From DASVDK01 sp036381125 [NCBI: Thermodesulfobacteriota bacterium] (lineage in GTDB: Bacteria; DASVDK01): 19,025 nucleotides of DNA. Both the position numbers and the translations under genes were made by a program. The notes under the pieces are model-generated. The model saw only the letters and a list, made by a program, of their open reading frames with translations. It ran no database searches and was not told the DNA's origin. Where the stretch lies: contig DASVDK010000324.1 of assembly GCA_036381125.1 (NCBI GenBank), positions 1 through 19,025 on the forward strand, read 5' to 3'. Positions 1 through 7,680 of the stretch are shown here, piece after piece (within the stretch, counting starts at the first letter, position 1; every line of letters starts with the position of its first letter).

Positions 1-537
1 GAGGCGATCGCCGCGGTGCACCGTTTCTCGCGCGGCACCCCGCGCGTCATCAATACCCTCTGCGACAACGCCATGCTCGAGGCCTTCCTGCTCAAGCGGC
101 GGGCGATCAACGAGCAGCTCATCGCGAGCGCGGCGCGCGACCTCGGGCTCGCCGACGGCCAGGCGGCGGCGCCGGCCGCGCCGCCGGCTCCCGCGCCGCG
201 GCCCGCCGCCGATCCGCTCGACCCGCGTCTCGGGACGCGGGCGGGAGCGCCCGGTCCCGCGGCGCGTCCGCTCGGGCCGGCCCCCTCGGCGCCTCGGCCG
301 GCCCCGGCGGCGCCTCGGCCGGCCCCGGCGGCGCCGCGGCCGGCAGCCGGGGGGGCCGCCGCCTCGGCTCTGCCGGGCGCGCCGCCCGCTTCGCAGCGAC
401 CGGCGGCGCCCGCATCGCCGGGGCCGGCGCCCCGGCCGCCCGCTCCCGCGGCGCCGCCCCGGCCGGCGGCTCCGGCCAGGCCTGCCGAGGGCTTCGAGGA
501 GTTCGACGACCTCCTCGCCGAGCTCGACAAGGCCTGA
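1..537 (+). CDS. ExeA/GspA-type AAA ATPase, C-terminal part (5' truncated)
   Basis: The frame is already open at base 1 and ends in TGA at 535-537, so only the last 178 residues are present. The first 50 or so residues contain HRFSRGTPRVINTLCDNAML and then AINEQLIASAARDLGL. This is the helical lid region typical of ExeA-like AAA ATPases, including those that accompany exosortase/PEP-CTERM polysaccharide loci and type II secretion. The P-loop and Walker B must lie upstream of the window. After residue ~55 the protein becomes a ~105-residue Pro/Ala-rich, presumably disordered linker, and then ends in a short acidic peptide, GFEEFDDLLAELDKA, that could form an amphipathic helix for partner binding. 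The family assignment rests on the lid alone. Which system it serves cannot be told from this window. Confidence 0.75.
   Translation, partial: EAIAAVHRFSRGTPRVINTLCDNAMLEAFLLKRRAINEQLIASAARDLGLADGQAAAPAAPPAPAPRPAADPLDPRLGTRAGAPGPAARPLGPAPSAPRPAPAAPRPAPAAPRPAAGGAAASALPGAPPASQRPAAPASPGPAPRPPAPAAPPRPAAPARPAEGFEEFDDLLAELDKA
289..351 (+). repeat. Three 21-nt tandem repeats in the Pro/Ala linker
   Basis: Two perfect 21-nt copies (289-309 and 310-330) beginning gcgcctcggccgg are followed by a diverged third copy (331-351). Each encodes a seven-residue RPAPAAP-type unit. The repeat keeps the frame, so copy-number change would lengthen or shorten the linker without breaking the protein. Confidence 0.8.
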
Positions 538-567
538 GCCCCCGCTACCGGCGGCCCGCCGCCGCCC

Positions 568-596
568 TTGACAGTTCCTGATCCGCCCAATAGCGT
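568..596 (+). promoter_or_regulatory. Sigma70-type promoter candidate for malate synthase
   Basis: A perfect -35 box TTGACA (568-573) is followed after 17 bp by TAGCGT (591-596), which keeps the T1, A2 and T6 positions of the -10 box. It lies just after the end of the ATPase gene and points at the malate synthase gene. Transcription would start near 603, giving a leader of about 100 nt. Confidence 0.5.
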
Positions 597-609
597 CGTA
601 GGAATACGC

Positions 610-636
610 GCCGGCAGCCTGCGGGCGCCTGCCGGC
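610..636 (+). promoter_or_regulatory. Hairpin in the malate synthase leader
   Basis: GCCGGCAG (610-617) and CTGCCGGC (629-636) form a perfect 8-bp stem around an 11-nt loop, just downstream of the predicted transcription start. It could stabilise the 5' end of the message, or serve as a terminator for the ATPase gene upstream; no T-run follows. A tandem octamer TTCACCGA (673-680 and 681-688) lies between the hairpin and the GA-rich ribosome binding site at about 688-698. Confidence 0.35.
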
Positions 637-706
637 TGCTCGCGCCACGACGTGCGGACGCGAACGAAGCGGTTCACCGATTCACCGAGAAGAGGGGGCC
701 ATCGAG

Positions 707-2308
<1,602 letters not shown>

Positions 2309-2315
2309 AGGAGCG

Positions 2316-2341
2316 GGGCGCCCGCTTCGCGGCGGGCGCCC
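2316..2341. terminator. Hairpin between convergent aceB and acs
   Basis: GGGCGCCCGC (2316-2325), loop TTCGCG, GCGGGCGCCC (2332-2341): a perfect 10-bp GC stem placed 7 bp after the aceB stop and 58 bp after the acs stop. Its symmetry would let it act for both convergent genes. There is no T-run on either side, so it is a non-canonical terminator or a 3'-end stabiliser. Confidence 0.5.
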
Positions 2342-2399
2342 TCGCCGCCGTCGGGACCCGCCAGGGCTCGGGCCGGCGGCGGCGGCGGTCGGCCGGGCG

Positions 2400-4310
2400 C
2401 TACGACTGGCGCACCATCTCGTCCCTGACCTGCTTCCAGGCCTGGCGCGCCTCCTCGACCGAGCCCTCGTCCTCGATGGTCGTGATGTCGCCGGGATCGC
2501 GGTCGAGCACCACCGCCTTGAGCACGCGGCGCATGATCTTGCCGCTGCGGGTCTTGGGCAGCATCCCGACGAAGTTGATCTCGCTGATGACCGCCACCGG
2601 GCCGAGCTCCCGGCGCACGGTTTCGGCCAGCTCGCGCCGGAGCTGCGGGGAGGGGGCCTGGCCCTGCTTGAGGAGGACGAACGCCGCGATCGTCTCGCCG
2701 CGCACCTCGTCCGGCCGCCCGGTCACGCCCGCCTCGGCGACGGCCGGGTGCTTGAGGAACGCGGTCTCGACCTCGATCGTGCCGATGCGGTGCGCGGCGA
2801 TCTTGATGATCTCGTCGGCCCGGCCGGCGAACCAGACGTAACCGTCCTCGTCGACGTGGGCCGCGTCGCCCGTGTAGTAGACGCCGGGGATCCGCTGCCA
2901 GTAGTCCGCGCCGTAGCGCGCGGCGTCGCCCCAGAGCGACGCGGTGAGCCCCGGGAAGGGCCGCTCGATCACCATGATCCCCTTCGTGCCGGGGGCGCAT
3001 CGCTCTCCCTCGGGCGTCATCACGGCGGCCTTGATGCCCGGCATGGGGATGCCGGCCGAGCCCGGCTTGATCGGGAGCATGGCGAGCCCGTACGGGTTGC
3101 CGAAGACCGGCCCCGCGGTCTCGGTCTGCCACATGTGGTCGATCACCGGCACGCGGTCGCGCAGGACCCGCTTCTGGAGCCACTCCCAGGCGGGGGCGTT
3201 CAGCGTCTCGCCGGCGCAGACGACCCGCTCGAGCGACCCGAGGTCGGCCTCGCGGGCCGGCTCCTCCCCGTAGCGCATGAGGAGCCGCACCGCGGTGGGG
3301 GAGGTGAAGACGCCGGTCACGCCGAACTCCTCGATGAGCCGCCAGACGGCGTCCGGACTCGGCTCGTCGATGGCCCCCTCGTAGGCGATCGTCGTGCAGC
3401 CGACGAGGAGCGGCGCGTAGACGAGGTAGCTGTGACCGACAACCCAGCCGATGTCGGAGATGGCCCACCAGACGTCGTCGGGACGCATGCCGAAGCACCA
3501 CCGCCCCATGCTCGCGATGTAGACCTGGTAGGGGCCGTGGCAGTGCACGGCCAGCTTCGGCCTGGCGGTCGTGCCCGACGTGGCGAGGATGTAGGCCGGC
3601 TCGTTGGATTCCATGGAGACCGCCTCGCCGCTCCGGCCCGCGCCGCGAGCGAGGAACGCGTTCCAGGCAAGGTCGCGCGGCGGCCGCATGGGGGGCCGGG
3701 TGGCGCTCCGCTCGAGGACCACGACGTGCTCGACCGCGTGGTCGCCGTCGTCGAGCGCCGCGTCGACGATCTCCTTGAGGCGCGTCTCCCTGCCCTTGCG
3801 CCACGTCGCATCGGCCGTGAGCACCAGGCGCGAGCCGCTCGCGCGGATGCGGTCGCCGAGGGCGCCGGCGCCGAAGCCGGCGAAGACGCAGGAGTGGATC
3901 GCCCCGATCCGGACGGTGGCCAGCATGGCGATCACCGACTCCGGACAGGTCGGCATGTAGATGGTCACCCGGTCGCCCGCGCGGATCCCGAGGCCCCGCA
4001 GCGCGGCTGCCGCCCGCTCCACCTCGTGGAGGAGCTGCGCGTAGCTCAGCACGCGGCGCTCGCCCCGCTCGTTGGCGTAGACCAGCGCGGCCTGCCCCCG
4101 CCGGCCGTGGGCGACGTGGTGGTCGAGGGCGTTCCACGCTAGGTTCGTCCGGGCCCCGAGGAACCACCTGAACGTGGGGGGCTCCCACTCGAAGACCCGG
4201 TCCCACCGCCGGAACCAGGGGAGCCCCTCGGCGGCCCGCCCCCAGAAGGCCTCGAAATCGGTCTCGGCGTCCTCGAGCCAGCGCCGGACCACGGGGTTGA
4301 TGATCTGCAT
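2400..4310 (-). CDS. acs: Acetyl-CoA synthetase family acyl-CoA ligase (AMP-forming)
   Basis: Activates a short carboxylic acid, most simply acetate or propionate, to its CoA thioester through an acyl-AMP. The protein has 636 residues from the chosen start. Motifs in order: ACS N-terminal domain (1-80), phosphate loop TSGTTARPK (244-252), WAISDIGWVVGHSY (282-295), MWQTETAG with pocket Trp W394, YYTGD (478-482), hinge GRADEIIKIAAHRIG (496-510), and the C-terminal PKTRSGK with catalytic lysine K591, which is the residue acetylated in other Acs enzymes. An upstream in-frame ATG at 4334 has no ribosome binding site, whereas the ATG at 4310 follows AAAGGAGGGG, so 4310 is preferred. Oddities: the pocket residue usually Thr (WVTGH) is Val, and the CoA-contacting SGHR is AAHR. 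Acetate is therefore likely but not certain; propionate or another short acid is possible. Confidence 0.88.
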   Translation of the reverse strand: MQIINPVVRRWLEDAETDFEAFWGRAAEGLPWFRRWDRVFEWEPPTFRWFLGARTNLAWNALDHHVAHGRRGQAALVYANERGERRVLSYAQLLHEVERAAAALRGLGIRAGDRVTIYMPTCPESVIAMLATVRIGAIHSCVFAGFGAGALGDRIRASGSRLVLTADATWRKGRETRLKEIVDAALDDGDHAVEHVVVLERSATRPPMRPPRDLAWNAFLARGAGRSGEAVSMESNEPAYILATSGTTARPKLAVHCHGPYQVYIASMGRWCFGMRPDDVWWAISDIGWVVGHSYLVYAPLLVGCTTIAYEGAIDEPSPDAVWRLIEEFGVTGVFTSPTAVRLLMRYGEEPAREADLGSLERVVCAGETLNAPAWEWLQKRVLRDRVPVIDHMWQTETAGPVFGNPYGLAMLPIKPGSAGIPMPGIKAAVMTPEGERCAPGTKGIMVIERPFPGLTASLWGDAARYGADYWQRIPGVYYTGDAAHVDEDGYVWFAGRADEIIKIAAHRIGTIEVETAFLKHPAVAEAGVTGRPDEVRGETIAAFVLLKQGQAPSPQLRRELAETVRRELGPVAVISEINFVGMLPKTRSGKIMRRVLKAVVLDRDPGDITTIEDEGSVEEARQAWKQVRDEMVRQS

Positions 4311-4313
4311 GCG

Positions 4314-4323
4314 CCCCTCCTTT
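4314..4323 (-). promoter_or_regulatory. Ribosome binding site fixing the acs start
   Basis: Read on the minus strand this is AAAGGAGGGG. The AGGAGG core (4316-4321) ends 5 nt before the ATG at 4308-4310. It is the strongest Shine-Dalgarno in the window and excludes the longer ATG start at 4332-4334, which would place this sequence inside the gene. Confidence 0.8.
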
Positions 4324-4382
4324 CCCGGCAGCATCGCCGAAACGACGTTTGATTTCCAGCGGAATCGCGCGGGGGCGTGGGC

Positions 4383-4388
4383 TAGGAT
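4383..4388 (+). promoter_or_regulatory. Possible -10 box for a leaderless message (small ORF at 4395)
   Basis: TAGGAT lies exactly 6 nt before the GTG at 4395, with no Shine-Dalgarno between them. That spacing would place transcription start at or next to the start codon. No good -35 box is seen; TTGATT at 4349 is 28 bp away, too far. Confidence 0.35.
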
Positions 4389-4394
4389 GACGGC

Positions 4395-4607
4395 GTGGGT
4401 GAGACCGCGCGGCTTCGGTTCGTCGAGGCTCGGGACGGCCGGGAGGCGGCCTGCGCGTTCGCGCGGGCGACGCTGGCGGCCTACCGGTCGGTGCTCCTCG
4501 ACCGGGGGGCCAGACGTGTGCTGACGCTCTACCGCAGGCCGCTCGTCGAGTCGGTCGTCGTCCTGCGGCGCTACGTCGCGGGCTGCCCGAAGGCGACCGG
4601 GGAGTGA
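4395..4607 (+). CDS. Small protein of unknown function (70 residues)
   Basis: Not recognised. The reading frame starts at GTG and encodes a 70-residue basic protein with a helical look: an Ala-rich N-terminal half (REAACAFARATLAAYRSVLL) followed by GARRVLTLYRRPLVESVVVL and RRYVAGCPKA. There is no signal peptide or convincing membrane span. It is divergent from acs and occupies the whole gap before the convergent glycosyltransferase, and it overlaps no better gene. Support is the balanced amino-acid composition, unlike the Arg/Pro/Gly-rich shadow frames, and the -10-like box at the leaderless distance. Against it: short length and no recognised family. Confidence 0.5.
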   Translation: MGETARLRFVEARDGREAACAFARATLAAYRSVLLDRGARRVLTLYRRPLVESVVVLRRYVAGCPKATGE

Positions 4608-4705
4608 CGGGGCGCGCCCTCGTCGGCGGCGAGATGCCCGCGCCGTTCATCGGCCCGATGCCGACGCCGGAGGACGAGGGCCGCACGCGCACGCAGCGGC
4701 TCTGA
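4604..4705 (+). CDS. Possible 33-residue mini-ORF coupled to the 70-residue ORF
   Basis: A GTG at 4604 overlaps the TGA of the preceding small ORF in the arrangement GTGA, the classic geometry for translational coupling. The frame ends in TGA at 4703-4705 and encodes a 33-residue peptide containing GGEMPAPFIGPMPTPEDEG. It runs antisense to the last ~20 codons of the glycosyltransferase frame, whose own sequence there is low-complexity. Both cannot be under strong coding selection, and which is real is unresolved. No family is recognised. Confidence 0.28.
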   Translation: MTGRALVGGEMPAPFIGPMPTPEDEGRTRTQRL

Positions 4706-6458
4706 TCGGCCCTGCCGGCCTCTCGATCCGCGAGCCGGCCGCGCTCCGCCGCGCCGCGGGGCCTCGGCGGCCCCCTCGGCCGCCGGCTCGTCCCGGGAGG
4801 TCCGCCTCCGGGATGTAGTAGAGCCAGATCGACGTGCCGACGATCGCCACGGGCCTGTGCGCGTCGAGCCAGCCGTACCCCGCTCGACCGCGGAGCTTCG
4901 TGACGCTGATGGCGACCCAGCCGGTGGTCGGGCGATAGGGCTCGAGCTTCCGCACGGGGGGAAGACCGTGGCGCGCGGGATCGGCCGAGCCGAAGTAGGC
5001 GAGCGACAGCCGCGTCACGCCGCGCTCGCGCAGGGCGCTCGCGAGCTGCTTCAGGTCCTGCCCCCAGTCGAGGTCGCTGTCGACGAGGATTCGGTCCGGG
5101 GTGCCCGCCGCGAGCTCGTTGAAGTAGGCCAGGTAGTGCGGGTGTGCGAGGCTCGTGGAGAGGACGTGCCAGCCCAGGAGCAGCGCGACCGCCGGCCGGG
5201 CGGTCCTCGCGGCGCCCGACGCCCAGAGACGGATGACGCCGTGGCCCGCCACCATCGCCAGCAAGGCGAGGAGCGGCAGCACGTGCCGCACGCCGATGTT
5301 GACGTGGCTCGGCAGGGACGCCAGGAGGATGCCGCACGCCGCCGCCGCGGGGACGAGCCGACCGCCGTCGGCGTCGCGTCGCAGCGCCGCGGCGAGGCAC
5401 GCGAGGCCGACGCCGGCGAGGATCAGGAACGGCAGCGGCGACTTCACGGCGACGGCGACGGGGAAGAAGTACCAGACGGACTGGTTGCGCAGCCGCTCGC
5501 CGAGGAGGTAGCTGGCGTTGCCCCCGGCCTGCTTGCGGCGGAGCAACTCGATCCCCTCGACGAGTCGCGGCGCCGGCAGGGTCCGGCCGTCGACCGCGCG
5601 GCGGGCCGAGGCCACGAGGCCGAGCCCGTCCGCCTGCCGGCCCGCCTCGCGTCGCTCGCCGTCGGTGAGGACCGAAACCCTTCCGACCTCGAACCGATAC
5701 CCGGCCCAGACCACGAGGGAGGCAGCGGCCAGGCAGGCTGCGGCCGAGCCGAGCCGGCTGCGGGCGGTCCCGTCCCCCGACCGCCGCCACCGCGCGGCGA
5801 TCACGAGCAGCGCCGAGACCGGGAGGAACACGAGCGCCGAGAGCTTCGTGAGCACCGCCAGGCCCGAGGCGAGCCCGAGCCATGCGCCGCGCGCGACGCT
5901 CGGCCGGACGAGCCAGGCGTCGAAGGCGTACAGGGCTGCGACGAGCGTCGCCACGAGGGCCATGTCGGTCGTGGCCACGCCCGCGTGGCCGAGGATCGGC
6001 GGGAGCGTCGTGAAGAGACCGAGGGCGACGAGCGCGGCCGCGTCGCCGTAGAGGGCCCGCGCCCACGCCCAGGTGAGCCAGGCGGCGACCACGAAGAAGG
6101 GGAGGATCCCGAGCCGGGCCATCGCGAGGTTTCGCTCGTACGAGCCGTGCGCGTACAGCAGCGCGTTGCCCTCGCGCCACATGTTGGCCTCGCCCGTCGA
6201 TCGCACGCCGCTCAGGCGGGGGCCGATCGCGACGGCGACGCGCGCGAGCGGCGGGTGCAGCGCCTCGTAGGCGTAGCGGCCGCGATCGAGCCACTCCATC
6301 CCCGCGGCGAGGTGGGCCGGTTCGTCGAAGGTCTGGTTGAAGACCGGGTACGTGGCGACGATGCGGGCGGTGGCCAGACCGACGAGCGCGAGCGCGAGCA
6401 GCCTGCCGTGCGCCGTGGTCGCCTCCGGCTCTGCCGCCCTCGTCGGGTTCCCGGGCAC
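4647..6458 (-). CDS. Polytopic membrane glycosyltransferase (GT-C fold, ArnT/PMT-like)
   Basis: Probably transfers a sugar from a polyprenyl-phosphate donor on the outer face of the cytoplasmic membrane; acceptor unknown. The protein has up to 603 residues and about nine hydrophobic segments. After the first span comes the acidic loop NQTFDEPAHLAAG (D45/E46), the usual position of the catalytic acid in GT-C enzymes. Further landmarks are ALHPPLARVAVAIG, the second-loop ATTDMALVATL, SHVNIGVRHVLPLLAL, and the soluble C-terminal block YFNELAAG...LVDSDLDWGQDLKQLA seen in many bacterial family-39-type proteins. The GTG start is the only plausible one before the first span and has only a weak GAGG upstream. 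After IPEADLPG (~residue 550) the sequence turns into ~50 residues of Arg/Gly/Ala that look non-coding. The real end may lie earlier, through a frameshift or sequence error. Confidence 0.82.
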   Translation of the reverse strand: MPGNPTRAAEPEATTAHGRLLALALVGLATARIVATYPVFNQTFDEPAHLAAGMEWLDRGRYAYEALHPPLARVAVAIGPRLSGVRSTGEANMWREGNALLYAHGSYERNLAMARLGILPFFVVAAWLTWAWARALYGDAAALVALGLFTTLPPILGHAGVATTDMALVATLVAALYAFDAWLVRPSVARGAWLGLASGLAVLTKLSALVFLPVSALLVIAARWRRSGDGTARSRLGSAAACLAAASLVVWAGYRFEVGRVSVLTDGERREAGRQADGLGLVASARRAVDGRTLPAPRLVEGIELLRRKQAGGNASYLLGERLRNQSVWYFFPVAVAVKSPLPFLILAGVGLACLAAALRRDADGGRLVPAAAACGILLASLPSHVNIGVRHVLPLLALLAMVAGHGVIRLWASGAARTARPAVALLLGWHVLSTSLAHPHYLAYFNELAAGTPDRILVDSDLDWGQDLKQLASALRERGVTRLSLAYFGSADPARHGLPPVRKLEPYRPTTGWVAISVTKLRGRAGYGWLDAHRPVAIVGTSIWLYYIPEADLPGRAGGRGGRRGPAARRSAAGSRIERPAGPIRAAACACGPRPPASASGR

Positions 6459-6542
6459 CCCGGGCCTCGCTGCAAGAGCCGTGCGGCCGTGCCGCGACGA
6501 CTGACCCGCGGCAAGCCGGCGGCCCTCGCACCGGGGCGTACG

Positions 6543-6570
6543 TTGACAGGCCGGGGGCCGGCGTTATACT
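6543..6570 (+). promoter_or_regulatory. Strong sigma70-type promoter of the tRNA gene
   Basis: TTGACA (6543-6548), 16-bp spacer, TATACT (6565-6570). Both boxes are close to consensus, and the predicted start (~6577) is about 7 nt before the mature tRNA 5' end. It is the clearest promoter in the window and is an AT-rich island in otherwise GC-saturated DNA. Confidence 0.85.
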
Positions 6571-6583
6571 TACCCTCGATTTC

Positions 6584-6658
6584 GCGGGCGTAATTCAGTG
6601 GTAGAATGTCAGCTTCCCAAGCTGAACGTCGCCGGTTCGATCCCGGTCGCCCGCTCCA
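6584..6658 (+). tRNA. tRNA-Gly, anticodon CCC
   Basis: A complete cloverleaf can be drawn. The acceptor stem is GCGGGCG (6584-6590) with CGCCCGC (6648-6654), the D stem ATTC/GAAT, the anticodon stem TCAGC/GCTGA around loop TTCCCAA with anticodon CCC at 6616-6618, and the T stem GCCGG/CCGGT around TTCGATC. The discriminator is T6655 and CCA is encoded at 6656-6658. Anticodon CCC reads GGG glycine codons. The U discriminator is normal for bacterial tRNA-Gly. Confidence 0.97.
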
Positions 6659-6820
6659 TCATCCGCGGAGCGGCTCCCGCGCCGAGGCGAGCACACCGCC
6701 GAAACGGCGGCCCCCCTCGAGGCGAGGCAAGGCCGCGCCGCTCGCAACCGTCGCCAGCGGGGCCGCACCAGGGTGGGATTCCGAGGCGGCGGGACACGAG
6801 GCTGTCCTTCCTGTCGTGTA

Positions 6821-6850
6821 CGCGGGGCCTGCCCTGAGGCGGGCCCCGCG
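6821..6850. terminator. Strong GC hairpin between tRNA-Gly and the 6904-7590 gene
   Basis: CGCGGGGCCTGCC (6821-6833), tetraloop CTGA, GGCGGGCCCCGCG (6838-6850): a 13-bp stem with a single G-U pair. It can serve the tRNA transcript and, read on the other strand, the gene ending at 6904. A second small palindrome, GGACCG-GAAT-CGGTCC, follows at 6862-6877. Neither has a true T-run, only TTCGCGTTT after the first. The rest of 6659-6903 holds no gene I can support. Confidence 0.6.
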
Positions 6851-6903
6851 TTCGCGTTTCGGGACCGGAATCGGTCCGTCGTCGTGCCGGTGATCGAGGC
6901 GCC

Positions 6904-7590
6904 TCAGGTCTTCGGCGGCTCGATGCTCGCCCGGGTCCCCGCGGGCGGCACGGCGCGCAGCGCCTCCAGGGCGGCGAAGTGCGAGCCGAGAGCCCTCGTG
7001 TAGCCGGTCTCTCGCACGAGCGCGAACTCGGGGTCGCGGCGGCGCGCCGCGGCGATCACCTCCCGGTGCGCCTGGGCCGCCGCGTCGAGCATCGACAGGG
7101 TGGCGAAGTGCGCGCTCGCCAGGGGACCCGGCACCGGCAGGGCGGCGAGCTTCTCGCGCTCGGCCTCGTGGGCGCGGGCCGTGCGCGCGAGCATCCGCAG
7201 GAGCGCCGGGGTCGCGCGTCGCCCGGGCCGTGTCGGGGTCGGCCGGTACCGGTCGAGGATGGCGGAGGCGTACCGCTCGCGGCGGAGGAAGGCGCCGTGC
7301 GCCTCGAGCAGCCTGACCCGGGCGGCGTCGAGGGCCGGCGAGGCCTCGACCGGTTGCGGCGCCTGCCCGACACCGGACCGGGGCGGGGCGGCGAAGATGG
7401 CGGCGCGGCCTTCGGCCTCGCGCGGATCGAAGGCCGGGTAGTCCCTCGGCGCGACCGCCGCGGTCCCGACCAGCCCGATCACGACGCCGGCCGGCAGGGC
7501 GAGCCCGGCCGCGACGCTCACCATCAGCAGGGTCAACACCCGTTGCGCCGGTTCCACCGCACCCCCGCCGTTGCCGGCGCCGACCGACAC
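6904..7590 (-). CDS. Unrecognised single-span membrane protein
   Basis: Not recognised. The frame encodes 228 residues from a GTG. A short N-terminal stretch is followed by one hydrophobic span (about residues 18-47, VLTLLMVSVAAGLALPAGVV onward). The rest is a soluble Ala/Arg-rich region, very likely helical (LARTARAHEAEREKLAAL; DAAAQAHREVIAAARRRDPE), containing a small aromatic motif YTRALGSHFAALEAL. This is the layout of a membrane-anchored protein with its bulk on one side of the membrane; the orientation is unknown. No Shine-Dalgarno precedes the GTG, and a second in-frame GTG at codon 12 is an alternative start. It lies 90 bp downstream of the YcaQ-type gene on the same strand, but a hairpin separates them. 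Confidence 0.65.
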   Translation of the reverse strand: MSVGAGNGGGAVEPAQRVLTLLMVSVAAGLALPAGVVIGLVGTAAVAPRDYPAFDPREAEGRAAIFAAPPRSGVGQAPQPVEASPALDAARVRLLEAHGAFLRRERYASAILDRYRPTPTRPGRRATPALLRMLARTARAHEAEREKLAALPVPGPLASAHFATLSMLDAAAQAHREVIAAARRRDPEFALVRETGYTRALGSHFAALEALRAVPPAGTRASIEPPKT

Positions 7591-7640
7591 GCCGGAAAGA
7601 CGAGGAGATGAGGCAAGAGCCGGGCCCGGACTCCGGTACC

Positions 7641-7660
7641 CCCTCGTGCCCGCACGGGGG
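7641..7660 (-). terminator. Hairpin after the YcaQ-type gene
   Basis: CCCTCGTG (7641-7648), loop CCCG, CACGGGGG (7653-7660): an 8-bp stem with one G-U pair, about 20 bp past the stop of the glycosylase gene on the minus strand. No T-run is present, so termination there is plausible but unproven. Confidence 0.35.
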
Positions 7661-7680
7661 CCGGTGCCGCGCGTCCAGGC

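Noticed and set aside
289-351. Tandem repeats considered as a CRISPR-like array
   Set aside because: Units are contiguous 21-mers without spacers and keep the reading frame, so they are a coding linker repeat.
4308-4334. Longer acs start at the ATG at 4332-4334
   Set aside because: No ribosome binding site precedes it, and the strong AAAGGAGGGG lies between it and the better ATG at 4308-4310.
4349-4388. TTGATT ... TAGGAT as a classical promoter for the small ORF
   Set aside because: The boxes are 28 bp apart, too far for a sigma70 promoter; only the -10-like box was kept.
4857-6593. A 578-codon plus-strand open frame antisense to the glycosyltransferase
   Set aside because: No hydrophobic or domain pattern; it mirrors the transmembrane gene on the other strand.
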